Assembly: GCA_910583895.1 (NCBI GenBank)
Contig: CAJTYJ010000012.1
Span: 1 to 64,000, forward strand
DNA from: an uncultured Lachnospiraceae bacterium
GTDB taxonomy: Bacteria > Bacillota > Clostridia > Lachnospirales > Lachnospiraceae
Direction: 5' to 3'
Length of the DNA: 64,000 nt
Below the pieces are notes generated by a model that was given only the letters and a program-made list of their open reading frames with translations, was not told the DNA's origin and did not search any database. Position numbers and translations under genes: made by a program. Positions 51,353-60,296 of this stretch are shown one piece after another (position 1 is the stretch's first letter; each line of letters begins with the position of its first letter).

Positions 51353-52045
51353 ATGGTTGCAGAAAATTACAAAGAAGTGGAAGAAAGGGTGAAAAAAGCC
51401 TGTGAGAGGAGCGGAAGAAGACGGGAAGAAGTGACGCTGATTGCGGTCAGCAAGACGAAGCCGGTCTCTCTGATTCGGGAGGCTTATGAGGCGGGCGCCC
51501 GGGAATTCGGGGAAAATAAAGTACAGGAACTGTGTGAAAAGTGGGAAGTGCTTCCGGACAGCTTTTGCTGGCATATGATCGGGCACCTGCAGAGAAATAA
51601 AGTCAAATACGTGGTGGGGAAAGCAAAACTGATTCACTCCGTGGACTCCCTGCGGCTGGCAGAAGAGATCAGCAAGGAGGCGAATAAGAAGCAGATAACG
51701 GCGGATATCCTGGTTGAAGTCAATGTGGCTGGGGAAGAAAGCAAGTTCGGAGTATGCCCGGATGAGGTGGAAGATCTGGTTCGAAAAGCTGCACTTTTAC
51801 CGAATCTGCACATTTGCGGGCTGATGACCATCGCTCCTTTTGTGGAAGATGCGGAAGAAAACCGTCCTATATTCCAGGAATTGCGTAAATTGGCTGTTGA
51901 CATCAAATTAAAAAACATTGATAATGTACATATGGATGTTCTCTCCATGGGTATGACCGGAGATTATGAGGTGGCCATTGAAGAGGGAGCAACCATGATA
52001 CGGGTAGGGACCGGTATCTTTGGCGAACGCAATTATGCATTGTAA
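51353..52045 (+). CDS. YggS-family pyridoxal-phosphate homeostasis protein
   Basis: 230 residues. LIAVSKTKPVSLIREAYEAG holds the PLP-binding Lys. REFGENKVQEL, WHMIGHLQRNKVK and SMGMTGDYEVAIEEGATMIRVGTGIFG are family blocks. The protein binds PLP without known catalysis and buffers vitamin B6 pools. A yggS-sepF order near division genes is conserved in Gram-positives. AGGAAG precedes the ATG. Confidence 0.94.
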   Translation: MVAENYKEVEERVKKACERSGRRREEVTLIAVSKTKPVSLIREAYEAGAREFGENKVQELCEKWEVLPDSFCWHMIGHLQRNKVKYVVGKAKLIHSVDSLRLAEEISKEANKKQITADILVEVNVAGEESKFGVCPDEVEDLVRKAALLPNLHICGLMTIAPFVEDAEENRPIFQELRKLAVDIKLKNIDNVHMDVLSMGMTGDYEVAIEEGATMIRVGTGIFGERNYAL

Positions 52046-52057
52046 AGGAGAATAAGG

Positions 52058-52579
52058 ATGGGTTTTTTCGATAAAATTATGGACACGATGCATCTGGGCA
52101 GTGATGACTACGATGACGACTACGATTATGATGAGGATGACTTCGAGGAAGAGCGGCCCAAGAGAAGCAGTGTCTTCAAGAAAAAAGAAAGGGATTTTGA
52201 TTATGACATGGAAGATGATGTCATAGCAGATTCTGGAAAAGTAAAGGCGGTCAAACAGCCTTCCAGGATTACCCCCATGCGTTCAAAGAAGACCGGGAGC
52301 GGTATGGAGGTGTGTGTGTTTAAGCCGACACTTTTTGAGGAGGCAAGGGAGATCACCGATACACTGCTTGGCAACTGTACGGTTGTGCTGAACTTTGAGG
52401 GACTGGATGTGGAAGTTGCACAGCGGATCATTGATTTTACATCCGGTTCTTGTTACGCGATTGGAGGCAATCTTCAGAAAGTTTCCAACTATATCTTTAT
52501 TGTGACACCAAAGAGTGTTGATATTTCCGGAGATTTTCAGGATATCTTATCCGGAGCTTTTGACATTCCGACTATATAG
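52058..52579 (+). CDS. sepF: Cell-division protein SepF
   Basis: 173 residues. The N-terminal membrane-binding amphipathic helix (MGFFDKIMDTMHLG) is followed by a long Asp/Tyr-rich acidic linker and the globular SepF domain (CVFKPTLFEEAREITDTLLG, VVLNFEGLDVEVAQRIIDFTSG). It tethers FtsZ to membrane and makes rings that shape the septum. It starts 12 bases after yggS. Confidence 0.95.
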   Translation: MGFFDKIMDTMHLGSDDYDDDYDYDEDDFEEERPKRSSVFKKKERDFDYDMEDDVIADSGKVKAVKQPSRITPMRSKKTGSGMEVCVFKPTLFEEAREITDTLLGNCTVVLNFEGLDVEVAQRIIDFTSGSCYAIGGNLQKVSNYIFIVTPKSVDISGDFQDILSGAFDIPTI

Positions 52580-52601
52580 ACTGAAAAGCAAATAGCAAGA
52601 G

Positions 52602-52630
52602 AGGCTGCTGCGGTTTGCGGCAGCCTGTTT
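52602..52630 (+). terminator. Terminator-like hairpin after sepF
   Basis: AGGCTGC (52602-52608) pairs with GCAGCCT (52620-52626), then GTTT. The short T-run suggests partial termination before aroB. Confidence 0.5.
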
Positions 52631-52647
52631 CATGTACAGGAGGCATC

Positions 52648-53766
52648 ATGAAAGACAACACCAGAAAACTGGATATCAAAAAAGACGGAACTTACAGCTA
52701 CTCCATCTGGCTGGAACCAGATTTCCAGAATTTGTCCGCGGCCCTTGCGCCTCTTTTGGGCAGGGACCGCAGACTGTGCGTGGTCACAGATACGGAAGTG
52801 GCAAAGTGGTATATGAAACCGGTCCAAAAAGCACTGGAAGAATACTGCAGCAAGCTTACCTTTTTCTGCTTTCCATCAGGAGAGGAACACAAGACGCTGA
52901 ACACGGTCCAGGCACTTTATGAACACCTGATCCGGGAGGGGTATGACCGGAAAGATATGCTGGCAGCGCTGGGGGGAGGTGTGGTTGGAGATCTGACCGG
53001 TTTTGCGGCGGCGACGTACTTAAGAGGTATTCCGTTTATCCAGATTCCCACCACCCTTTTGTCTCAGGTAGATTCCAGTATCGGCGGAAAGACCGGCGTG
53101 GATTTTGACGCATACAAGAATATGGTGGGAGCATTTCACATGCCAAAGCTGGTCTATATGAATCTGTCAACGCTTTCCACTCTTCCGAAAAGGCAGTTTA
53201 CCTCCGGGATGGCAGAGATCATAAAGCATGGACTGATACAGAGTGTTGATTATGACCGGTGGCTTTCTGAGCATGATGTGCAGGTACTGGCAGGCAGCTA
53301 TGAGGCTTTGCTTCATATGATTTTTGTAAGCTGTCAGATCAAAGGCCGTGTGGTGGAAGAAGATCCCACAGAACAGGGAATCCGGGCATGGCTGAATTTC
53401 GGACATACCATCGGTCACGCTGTGGAGAAGCTGAAAAATTTCGAGCTGCATCACGGAGAATGTGTATCCATCGGCTGTGCGGCCGCATCCTGGCTGTCCT
53501 GGCAAAGAGGATGGATTACAAAGGCAGATCATCAGCATGTGGAAAAACTGCTTCAGTCCTATGGCCTTTTGGTGCGGGTGTCAGGACTGGCTCCGGATGA
53601 AATTTTGAAGGCGACAAAATCAGATAAGAAGATGGACGGCGGAAAGATAAAGTTTGTACTGTTAAAACAAATCGGAGAGGCAGCTGTGGTAAAAGACGTA
53701 TCCGATGAAGAGCTGCTTGGTGCAATTCGGTATGTATGCAGTGACGAAAAGGAGACTGGATTATGA
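52648..53766 (+). CDS. aroB: 3-dehydroquinate synthase
   Basis: 372 residues. PSGEEHKTLNTV, ALGGGVVGDLTGFAAATYLRG, IPTTLLSQVDSSIGGKTGVD, GMAEIIKHGLI and LNFGHTIGHAVEK are the NAD-, metal- and substrate-binding blocks of AroB. It closes the ring of DAHP to 3-dehydroquinate in the shikimate pathway. ATG 52648 has AGGAGG 6 bases upstream; the frame extends to 52615 without a ribosome site. It overlaps lspA by four bases. Confidence 0.96.
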   Translation: MKDNTRKLDIKKDGTYSYSIWLEPDFQNLSAALAPLLGRDRRLCVVTDTEVAKWYMKPVQKALEEYCSKLTFFCFPSGEEHKTLNTVQALYEHLIREGYDRKDMLAALGGGVVGDLTGFAAATYLRGIPFIQIPTTLLSQVDSSIGGKTGVDFDAYKNMVGAFHMPKLVYMNLSTLSTLPKRQFTSGMAEIIKHGLIQSVDYDRWLSEHDVQVLAGSYEALLHMIFVSCQIKGRVVEEDPTEQGIRAWLNFGHTIGHAVEKLKNFELHHGECVSIGCAAASWLSWQRGWITKADHQHVEKLLQSYGLLVRVSGLAPDEILKATKSDKKMDGGKIKFVLLKQIGEAAVVKDVSDEELLGAIRYVCSDEKETGL

Positions 53767-54296
53767 ATCGATGGTTGTGCAGGCCCTGGTGCATCGGGAT
53801 TATAACCCTTTTTCTGGTGGGAGCGGATCAGCTTACCAAAGTGCTGGCAGTCCGTTTTTTAAAGGGACAGGATCCGTTTGTCCTGTGGGATGGCGTCTTC
53901 GAACTGCGTTATCTGGAAAATCGGGGAGCGGCTTTTGGGATTTTTCAGGGACAGCGGACTTTTTTTCTGGTTATGGGACTTCTGGTATTTGCAGCCGGGG
54001 TCTTCCTTTTTCTGCGCATGTCAAAAGAAGCCAGATTTCTGCCGTTGCGGCTGGTGGGAATCTTTGTCATGGCGGGAGCCTGGGGCAATATGCTGGACCG
54101 GCTGAGACTTTCTTATGTGGTGGATTTTTTTTACTTTAAACTGATTGATTTTCCCGTCTTCAATGTGGCGGATATTTATGTAAGCGTTGCTGTGGCAGTT
54201 TTTGCGCTTTTGATTTTCTTTTTCTATACGGATGAGGACCTGCAGAAACTGTTTGTAAAAAATCCCGGAGAAGAAAGGGGAGCAGGCGATGAATAA
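53763..54296 (+). CDS. lspA: Lipoprotein signal peptidase
   Basis: 177 residues with four membrane helices. The two catalytic aspartates lie in GNMLDRLRL and YVVDFFYFK, and NRGAAFGIFQ is the other signature. It cleaves diacylated prolipoproteins in the cytoplasmic membrane. It overlaps aroB by four bases and the pseudouridine synthase gene by eight; lspA-rluD is a common pair. Confidence 0.95.
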   Translation: MNRWLCRPWCIGIITLFLVGADQLTKVLAVRFLKGQDPFVLWDGVFELRYLENRGAAFGIFQGQRTFFLVMGLLVFAAGVFLFLRMSKEARFLPLRLVGIFVMAGAWGNMLDRLRLSYVVDFFYFKLIDFPVFNVADIYVSVAVAVFALLIFFFYTDEDLQKLFVKNPGEERGAGDE

Positions 54297-55203
54297 GATC
54301 AGTCTGTCGGTGGACGAAAGTCATGCAGAAGAGCGGGCAGATCAGTTTTTGCATGCCATGCTGCCGAATCAGTCCAGATCTTATCTTCAGAAGCTGATCA
54401 AAGATGGCAGTGTGCTGGTAAATGGCAGGCAGATAAAAGCCAGCTACCGGATGGAAGAAGAAGATCTGGTGGAACTGGAGATGCCGGATCTGAAGGAACT
54501 GGAGGTCATAGCAGAGGATATTCCCCTTTCCATCCTTTATGAAGATGCAGATCTTCTGATTGTTGACAAGCCCAAGGGGATGGTGGTGCATCCGTCTGCA
54601 GGGCATCAGACAGGAACCCTGGTCAATGCAGTGCTGTTTCACTGTCAGGGTCAGCTTTCCGGGATCAATGGTGTCATGCGTCCGGGGATTGTGCACCGGA
54701 TTGACCGGGATACTACAGGCGCTCTGGTGGTCTGCAAAAATGACCATGCCCATTGTCACGTGGCGGCACAGTTAAAGGAACATTCCATTAACCGCCGATA
54801 TCTGGCGGTGGTGGAAGGTGTGATCAAAGAAGAGGAGGGCTGTGTGGATGCGCCAATCGGGCGGCATCCAACGGAGCGTAAAAAGATGGCCTGCGGGGTA
54901 AAGAACGGAAAGCGGGCAGTGACCCATTACCGGGTGCTTGAGCGGTATCGAAACCATACGCTGGTTGAGTGCCGTCTGGAGACCGGGCGTACCCATCAGA
55001 TCCGGGTGCATATGGCTTCCATCCACCACCCTGTCTTAGGAGATCCGGTATATGGACCAGCCAGGAGTAAAAATCCATTTCATCTGGAAGGGCAGGCTCT
55101 GCATGCCCGGATACTGGGACTGATCCATCCGTCCACCGGAGTATATGTGGAAGCAAAAGCTCCTCTTCCAGAGTATTTTGAGCTTCTGCTGAAAAAATTA
55201 TGA
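54289..55203 (+). CDS. RluA/RluD-family pseudouridine synthase
   Basis: 304 residues. The N-terminal S4 domain (AEERADQFLHAMLPNQSRSYLQKLIKDG) is followed by the catalytic domain with HRIDRDTTGALVVCKND, the Asp being the nucleophile, and LETGRTHQIRVHMASIHHPVLGDPVYG. It modifies uridines in 23S rRNA; RluD-like by layout, exact sites not readable. It is the last gene before a strong terminator. Confidence 0.93.
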   Translation: MNKISLSVDESHAEERADQFLHAMLPNQSRSYLQKLIKDGSVLVNGRQIKASYRMEEEDLVELEMPDLKELEVIAEDIPLSILYEDADLLIVDKPKGMVVHPSAGHQTGTLVNAVLFHCQGQLSGINGVMRPGIVHRIDRDTTGALVVCKNDHAHCHVAAQLKEHSINRRYLAVVEGVIKEEEGCVDAPIGRHPTERKKMACGVKNGKRAVTHYRVLERYRNHTLVECRLETGRTHQIRVHMASIHHPVLGDPVYGPARSKNPFHLEGQALHARILGLIHPSTGVYVEAKAPLPEYFELLLKKL

Positions 55204-55269
55204 AAGGATCAAGATCCCCTTGTCTACGGAGGGCATCAAAAGACTTGCCGGAAAAAATGAAAAGCGAGG

Positions 55270-55291
55270 GTCCGCTTCGGCGGACTTTTTT
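55270..55291 (+). terminator. Strong rho-independent terminator with TTCG loop
   Basis: GTCCGC-TTCG-GCGGAC followed by six T (55286-55291). It ends the aroB-lspA-pseudouridine synthase transcript. Confidence 0.9.
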
Positions 55292-55309
55292 GCGGGGGAT
55301 TTTACAGCG

Positions 55310-55338
55310 TTTACATTTGGGATTTCCTGTGGTATAAT
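55310..55338 (+). promoter_or_regulatory. Sigma-A promoter for the HPr-like gene
   Basis: TTTACA (55310-55315) and TATAAT (55333-55338) with a 17-base spacer, 61 bases before the ATG, preceded by AGGAGGG. Confidence 0.7.
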
Positions 55339-55398
55339 CAGAAAAGCAGATGATTTGTCCATAAAAGGTGGAGTACACAGCATAACCAGGAGGGAGAT

Positions 55399-55656
55399 AT
55401 GAAGACATTTCAGTATACGATCAAAGAGGAGCTTGGAATGCATGCGCGGGCGGCGGGAGTGGTCCTTCAGCTTGCCAAAGAATTCAAAAGCAGCATCGTG
55501 ATCGCCAACAAGGGGAAAGAAGGAGACCTGAAAAAGCTGTTGTCCGTAATTGATCTGGATATCCTGTACCAGGACACCGTGACGGTGACGGTGGAAGGGC
55601 CAGATGAGGATGTCGCAGCAGAAGAGATGCTGGCATTTTTTGAAGAAAACCTTTAA
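55399..55656 (+). CDS. HPr-family phosphocarrier-like protein, atypical
   Basis: 85 residues, full HPr length. His15 in GMHARAA is the phosphotransfer histidine, but Pro18 of the usual HARP is Ala18. The regulatory Ser46 is Lys46 (GDLKKLLSV). It therefore could still accept phosphate from enzyme I at His15 but would not be a HprK Ser46 substrate. It is monocistronic with its own promoter and terminator and no other PTS genes nearby. It is probably a specialised HPr paralogue rather than the main sugar-transport HPr. Confidence 0.85.
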   Translation: MKTFQYTIKEELGMHARAAGVVLQLAKEFKSSIVIANKGKEGDLKKLLSVIDLDILYQDTVTVTVEGPDEDVAAEEMLAFFEENL

Positions 55657-55686
55657 GGTGCAAAGAATCATCGAAAGAAAGCAGAA

Positions 55687-55715
55687 GGGCTGGTCCTTTG
55701 GGACGGGTCCTTTTT
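55687..55715 (+). terminator. Rho-independent terminator
   Basis: GGGCTGGTCC pairs with GGACGGGTCC with one mismatch and G-T pairs, followed by TTTTT (55711-55715). Confidence 0.6.
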
Positions 55716-55773
55716 ACTGGATGTGTTGACATAAGAAAAACGATAAGATCAGATAGAAGGACAGGATAAGGAT

Positions 55774-58320
55774 ATGAGTAGAACCAGACAATCCGAGAGC
55801 AGAAGGAAGACAACTGGGGGAAAAAGGAGCGTGGAAAAAAAGAAAAGCAGTGCAAGAAGAGTATCAGAACCGTCAGAGGGAGGAATCTGGGCGGAAGTCC
55901 GGCTGGTGGTGTTGATCATTGTATCGGTGCTGCTGTTTTTCAGCAATTTTGGATTCGGCGGAAAAGTGGGAGGCTTTATGAGCCATGTTTTATTTGGCTA
56001 TGTGGGAATCTTTGCGTATCTGTTTCCGGTTGTGATGCTTTTGCTTTTGCTTTTTTCTCTTGCTAATCGGGAGAATCTGATCGCGACGATCAAGATTGTG
56101 GGAGCAGTCCTAGGCTGTGTGACGCTGGTTGCACTTTTGCATCTTTTTACCATGGGGAAAAGCGATGCTTCCGGCTGGCAGGAGATCTATGAATACTGTT
56201 CAGAGTACAAAACGGGCGGAGGCGTGATCGGCGGTCTGGTGTCCGGGCTTTTAAAAGAGGCATTTGGCACGATTGGGGCATATCTGGTGCTGATTGGAAT
56301 CCTGATCATCTGTATCGTGATCGTTACGGAGCGTTCTTTTGTGAAAGGAATGTCAAAGGGCAGTAAAAAAGTATATGAATCTGCAAGACAGGATATGGAG
56401 CGGCGCAGGGAAGAAGCGGCAGAGCGCAGGGTGCAGAAAAGAACAGCCCAAAAAGAACAGCGCATGGAGCGGAAAGTCAGCGGGGTCTCTTCGGATCTTT
56501 TGATTCCCAGGCAGCCGTCTCTTGGAATTCAGGAAATTGAGACAGAGGAGCCGGTGCTTTTGGAAGAACCAGAGGAAGAGTTCCTTCCGGTGCACAAGCC
56601 GGCACCCCAAAAGAAAAAGCAGGAGGAAGCACCAATCATTCAGCCGGATCTGGGAGGCATAGAGGAAATCTCTTTCAGCGAAGAGGACCTGCTGAAAAAT
56701 GCACTGAGCCGCCGAGAACTGCAGGCAAATAAAATGCAGGAAAAGGCAGTGGTGGAAGAAAAGCCTTTGACAGAGCCCGAAGAAGAAATCCCAAAACCGG
56801 AGCCTGCAGCCGTGCATACCAAAGATTCTCAGGAATATCAGTTTCCGTCTTTGTCTCTTTTGAAAGCAGCCAAAAAGACCAGCGGGAAAAAAGACAGTTC
56901 GATGGCACTGCAGGAGACAGCCAGACATCTCCAGCAGATCATGGAGGATTTTGGGGTCAATGCGACGGTGACCAATGTAAGCCAGGGGCCGTCCGTGACC
57001 AGATTTGAGGTGCAGCCAGCTCATGGGGTGAAGGTGAGCAAGATCATCTCTCTTTCCGATGACATTAAACTGAATCTGGCAGTTCCGGATATCCGTATGG
57101 AAGCGCCGATTCCTGGAAAAGCAGCTGTGGGGATTGAAGTGCCCAACAAGGAAAATTCTGTGGTGATGATCCGGGAGCTTTTTGAAGCAAAAGAATTTCA
57201 GGATCATCCCTCCCGGATTGCGTTTGCGGTTGGAAAAGACATCGGCGGCAATATTATGGTTACTGATATTGCCAAGATGCCCCATCTTTTGATTGCAGGA
57301 GCCACCGGATCTGGAAAATCTGTATGTATCAATACATTGATTATGAGCATTCTGTACAAAGCCCGGCCCGATGAGGTGAAACTGATCATGATTGATCCCA
57401 AAGTGGTGGAGCTTAGTACTTACAACGGGATCCCCCATCTTTTGATTCCGGTGGTAACTGATCCGAAGAAAGCGGCAGGAGCGCTGAACTGGGCAGTGAC
57501 CGAGATGATGGGCCGGTACAATAAATTTGCAGAGCTGAATGTCCGCAATGTGGAAGGTTACAACAGTAAGATTGATTCCATCGCAGAGATTGAGGATGAC
57601 AAAAAGCCGGAGAAGATGCCCCAGATCGTCATTATCGTCGACGAGCTGGCGGATCTTATGATGGTGGCTCCGGGAGAAGTGGAGGACGCCATCTGCCGCC
57701 TGGCACAGCTTGCGAGAGCGGCGGGGATTCATCTGATCATCGCTACCCAGCGGCCCTCTGTCAACGTCATCACAGGTCTGATCAAGGCAAATATGCCTTC
57801 CCGGATTGCTTTTGCAGTGTCTTCCGGTGTGGATTCCAGAACTATATTGGATATGAACGGTGCAGAGAAGCTTCTTGGAAAAGGCGATATGCTCTTTTCT
57901 CCGTATGGGCTGCCCAAACCCCTTCGGGTACAGGGCGCTTTTGTGTCGGATGCGGAAGTGGGGGCCGTGGTGGAATTTTTAAGCAGCCAGAGTAAATCCT
58001 CAGATCCGCAGGCGGAATTTCATATGGAAGAGCAGATGAAGCAGATGCAGGCAGCTCTGGAAAGTGCCGCGCTCCCTGAAGCAGGAGGCGGAAGTGACCG
58101 GGATGTCCTGTTTGCCGAAGCGGGAAAATTTATCATCGACAAGGAAAAAGCTTCTATTGGTATGCTTCAGCGCTGGTTTAAGATTGGTTTTAACCGGGCT
58201 GCAAGGATTATGGACCAGCTTGCGGATGCAGGCGTTGTGGGAGAAGAAGAGGGCACAAAGCCGAGGAAGGTGCTGATGTCCATGGAGGAATTTGAACAGT
58301 ACATAGAAGAGTACCTGTGA
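55774..58320 (+). CDS. ftsK: FtsK/SpoIIIE-family DNA translocase
   Basis: 848 residues. A basic N-terminus is followed by four membrane helices up to about residue 190, a long Glu/Lys/Pro linker (about 200-360), and the motor: LIAGATGSGKSVCINTLI is Walker A and VIIVDELADLMM is Walker B, then LARAAGIHLIIATQRPSVNVITGLIKAN. The C-terminal gamma domain (FAEAGKFIIDKEKASIGMLQRWFKIGFN) reads DNA polarity. It moves chromosome through the septum or into the forespore; which of the two roles cannot be told from one copy. Confidence 0.94.
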   Translation: MSRTRQSESRRKTTGGKRSVEKKKSSARRVSEPSEGGIWAEVRLVVLIIVSVLLFFSNFGFGGKVGGFMSHVLFGYVGIFAYLFPVVMLLLLLFSLANRENLIATIKIVGAVLGCVTLVALLHLFTMGKSDASGWQEIYEYCSEYKTGGGVIGGLVSGLLKEAFGTIGAYLVLIGILIICIVIVTERSFVKGMSKGSKKVYESARQDMERRREEAAERRVQKRTAQKEQRMERKVSGVSSDLLIPRQPSLGIQEIETEEPVLLEEPEEEFLPVHKPAPQKKKQEEAPIIQPDLGGIEEISFSEEDLLKNALSRRELQANKMQEKAVVEEKPLTEPEEEIPKPEPAAVHTKDSQEYQFPSLSLLKAAKKTSGKKDSSMALQETARHLQQIMEDFGVNATVTNVSQGPSVTRFEVQPAHGVKVSKIISLSDDIKLNLAVPDIRMEAPIPGKAAVGIEVPNKENSVVMIRELFEAKEFQDHPSRIAFAVGKDIGGNIMVTDIAKMPHLLIAGATGSGKSVCINTLIMSILYKARPDEVKLIMIDPKVVELSTYNGIPHLLIPVVTDPKKAAGALNWAVTEMMGRYNKFAELNVRNVEGYNSKIDSIAEIEDDKKPEKMPQIVIIVDELADLMMVAPGEVEDAICRLAQLARAAGIHLIIATQRPSVNVITGLIKANMPSRIAFAVSSGVDSRTILDMNGAEKLLGKGDMLFSPYGLPKPLRVQGAFVSDAEVGAVVEFLSSQSKSSDPQAEFHMEEQMKQMQAALESAALPEAGGGSDRDVLFAEAGKFIIDKEKASIGMLQRWFKIGFNRAARIMDQLADAGVVGEEEGTKPRKVLMSMEEFEQYIEEYL

Positions 58321-58380
58321 AATACCGCTGTTTCCTGACAAAGCGGGTGAAGCCAGGAAAGAAAGGAACGAGATCCGGAT

Positions 58381-59238
58381 ATGATATGTCAGAAATGCGG
58401 AACCCTTGTGCCGGATGGAAAAATCTATTGTGAGAAGTGCGGAAGTGCGATTCAGATGGTACCGGACTACAATCCGGAGGAAGACTTTACCATCGGTTCT
58501 GATGAAAGAAAAACGGAAGAGGAAAACCAGGCGGCAAAACAGCCCTGGTGGTATCGATACCGGTATGGGATCCTTGGGGTATGTCTGGTCCTTCTGGGAG
58601 GGACAGCCTTTGGGTCTGCCTACCGACATATGGCGGATCCGGAGGATACACTGACAGAACCGGAAGTTGTGGAACTTTTAAAAAGACCACAGTTTGGTGT
58701 ACAGCCGGGAACCTATAATTATTCGCCCATGCTGACCCTGTCCCACGAGGAAGAGGCTCAGGGAGAAATTTACTACACCATCGACGGTACAACTCCGGAC
58801 CGAAACAGCAGTCCGTATCAGGGAGCTATTTCCATAGGAGAAGGGACGACGGTAGTCCGTGCAGTTTTCGTTCGTTATGATGGCGTGTTCAGTGAAGAAG
58901 CAGTGGGGACTTATGAAGTGGTGTTTGATTATCCAGACGAACCGGTATTCAGTGTTCCGGCGGGAAGCTATGAACACAGTTTTTCGGTTACCATGACTAC
59001 GGAAGAAGGCTGCAGGATCTATTATACAACAAATGGGGAAGAACCAGGGTATGATTCAAAACTCTATAGGGGAGCCGTCTATATCCCCTATGGTCTTACT
59101 GTGCTGCAGGCGGTGGCGGTGGATGAGGACGGAGGGATGAGCGGAATTGTGGAGGCTGTCTACGATGTATCTGGGCAGCAGGTCCCTTTGGTGGAAGAAC
59201 CGCCGCCTGAGGTGCAAGAAGATGCTGTAATTCCGTAA
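58381..59238 (+). CDS. Zinc-ribbon membrane protein with two chitobiase-type beta domains
   Basis: 285 residues. The N-terminal zinc ribbon uses Cys3/Cys6 and Cys17/Cys20. One membrane helix is at about 60-80 (YGILGVCLVLLGGTAFGS). Two repeats then follow, each with G-Y, IYYTxxGxxP and YxGAxxxxxG (about 105-180 and 185-262), as in the chitobiase/beta-hexosaminidase C-terminal domain (CHB_HEX_C_1). The repeats would lie outside the cell and the ribbon inside. It lies 60 bases after ftsK. Possible wall-binding sensor; function unproven. Confidence 0.75.
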   Translation: MICQKCGTLVPDGKIYCEKCGSAIQMVPDYNPEEDFTIGSDERKTEEENQAAKQPWWYRYRYGILGVCLVLLGGTAFGSAYRHMADPEDTLTEPEVVELLKRPQFGVQPGTYNYSPMLTLSHEEEAQGEIYYTIDGTTPDRNSSPYQGAISIGEGTTVVRAVFVRYDGVFSEEAVGTYEVVFDYPDEPVFSVPAGSYEHSFSVTMTTEEGCRIYYTTNGEEPGYDSKLYRGAVYIPYGLTVLQAVAVDEDGGMSGIVEAVYDVSGQQVPLVEEPPPEVQEDAVIP

Positions 59239-59245
59239 ATTTTTG

Positions 59246-59274
59246 TTGAAAAATTGGCAGTTTTGCATTATGAT
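59246..59274 (+). promoter_or_regulatory. Promoter of nfnAB
   Basis: TTGAAA (59246-59251) and TATGAT (59269-59274) with a 17-base spacer. The leader to the ATG at 59412 is about 130 bases; I recognise no riboswitch in it. Confidence 0.55.
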
Positions 59275-59411
59275 AAGAAAGAGCGGTTTGTAGTTATTGG
59301 ATAAAATTACCAAGAGCAAAAAACAACATTTGGCTGAATTACATTTGGAAGGATTTTTGGACTTTGGGGTGTTTGCAAGTCAGATGTGGAACTAAAAATA
59401 GGAGGAAGCGT

Positions 59412-60296
59412 ATGTTTAAAATTTTGGAAGCAGAGCAGCTCTCTGCAAGCGTCTACAAGCAGGTGATCCATGCGCCGCGTGTAGCAAAGTCCTGTGAGCC
59501 GGGACAGTTTATCATCGTAAGAGTGGATGAAACCGCGGAACGCATTCCGCTGACCATCTGTGATTATGACAGGGAAGCAGGGACGATTACACTGGCGTTC
59601 CAGCCAATCGGAGTATCCACACACAAGCTGGTAGCGTTGAAGGCAGGGGATGAGATCGCGGATTTTGTAGGTCCCCTTGGCCGTCCATCCGAGCTTGTGA
59701 CGGATGATTTTGAAGAAGTTAAGAAGAAAAAAGTCGTCTTTATCGCAGGTGGTGTAGGTACTGCTCCGGTTTATCCTCAGGCAAAATGGCTGCATGATCA
59801 CGGAATTGAGTGTGATATCATCGTGGGAGCAAGGACAAAGGAACTTCTGATTCTGGAAGAGGAGATGAGTAAGGTCGGCAATCTGTATCTGTGTACGGAT
59901 GATGGAAGTTATGGTTTCCACGGGGTCGGCACGGCCATGCTGGAGAAGCTGGTGAGTGAGGGACATCACTATGATCTTTGTGTGGCGATCGGACCGATGA
60001 TTATGATGAAGTTCGCATGTATGACCACCAAAAAGCTTGGGATCCCCACGATCGTCAGTATGAATCCCATCATGGTGGATGGAACCGGTATGTGCGGTGC
60101 CTGTCGTGTTCTGGTAGGGGATGAAGTAAAATTTGCCTGTGTGGACGGTCCGGAGTTTGATGGACACAAGATTGACTTTGAACAGGCGATGAAGAGAGCG
60201 GCGATGTACAAGACAGAAGAAGGAAGGCGCCTTTTGAAGTTCCAGGAGGGCGACACCCACCACGGCGGCTGCGGAAATTGCGGAGGTGACAAATAA
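59412..60296 (+). CDS. nfnA: NfnA/SudB-type FAD, 2Fe-2S subunit of ferredoxin:NADP+ oxidoreductase
   Basis: 294 residues. The ferredoxin-reductase-like fold carries RIPLTICDYD (FAD) and VVFIAGGVGTAPVYPQAKWL (NAD). The C-terminal cysteines in GTGMCGACRVLVGDEVKFAC ligate a 2Fe-2S cluster, as in PyrK. Together with the next gene it forms either electron-bifurcating NfnAB (NADH, ferredoxin, NADP+) or sulfide dehydrogenase SudBA; the gene pair cannot separate these. ATG 59412 follows GGAGG. A Gly/Cys-rich tail (HHGGCGNCGG) is an oddity. The stop overlaps the next ATG by one base. Confidence 0.88.
   Translation: MFKILEAEQLSASVYKQVIHAPRVAKSCEPGQFIIVRVDETAERIPLTICDYDREAGTITLAFQPIGVSTHKLVALKAGDEIADFVGPLGRPSELVTDDFEEVKKKKVVFIAGGVGTAPVYPQAKWLHDHGIECDIIVGARTKELLILEEEMSKVGNLYLCTDDGSYGFHGVGTAMLEKLVSEGHHYDLCVAIGPMIMMKFACMTTKKLGIPTIVSMNPIMVDGTGMCGACRVLVGDEVKFACVDGPEFDGHKIDFEQAMKRAAMYKTEEGRRLLKFQEGDTHHGGCGNCGGDK

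Noticed and set aside
55220..55402. 60-codon frame between the pseudouridine synthase and HPr genes
   Set aside because: It runs through a strong terminator and the HPr promoter and has no ribosome site.
56353..57732. 459-codon minus-strand frame opposite ftsK
   Set aside because: It mirrors the FtsK reading frame and has no family resemblance or start signals.
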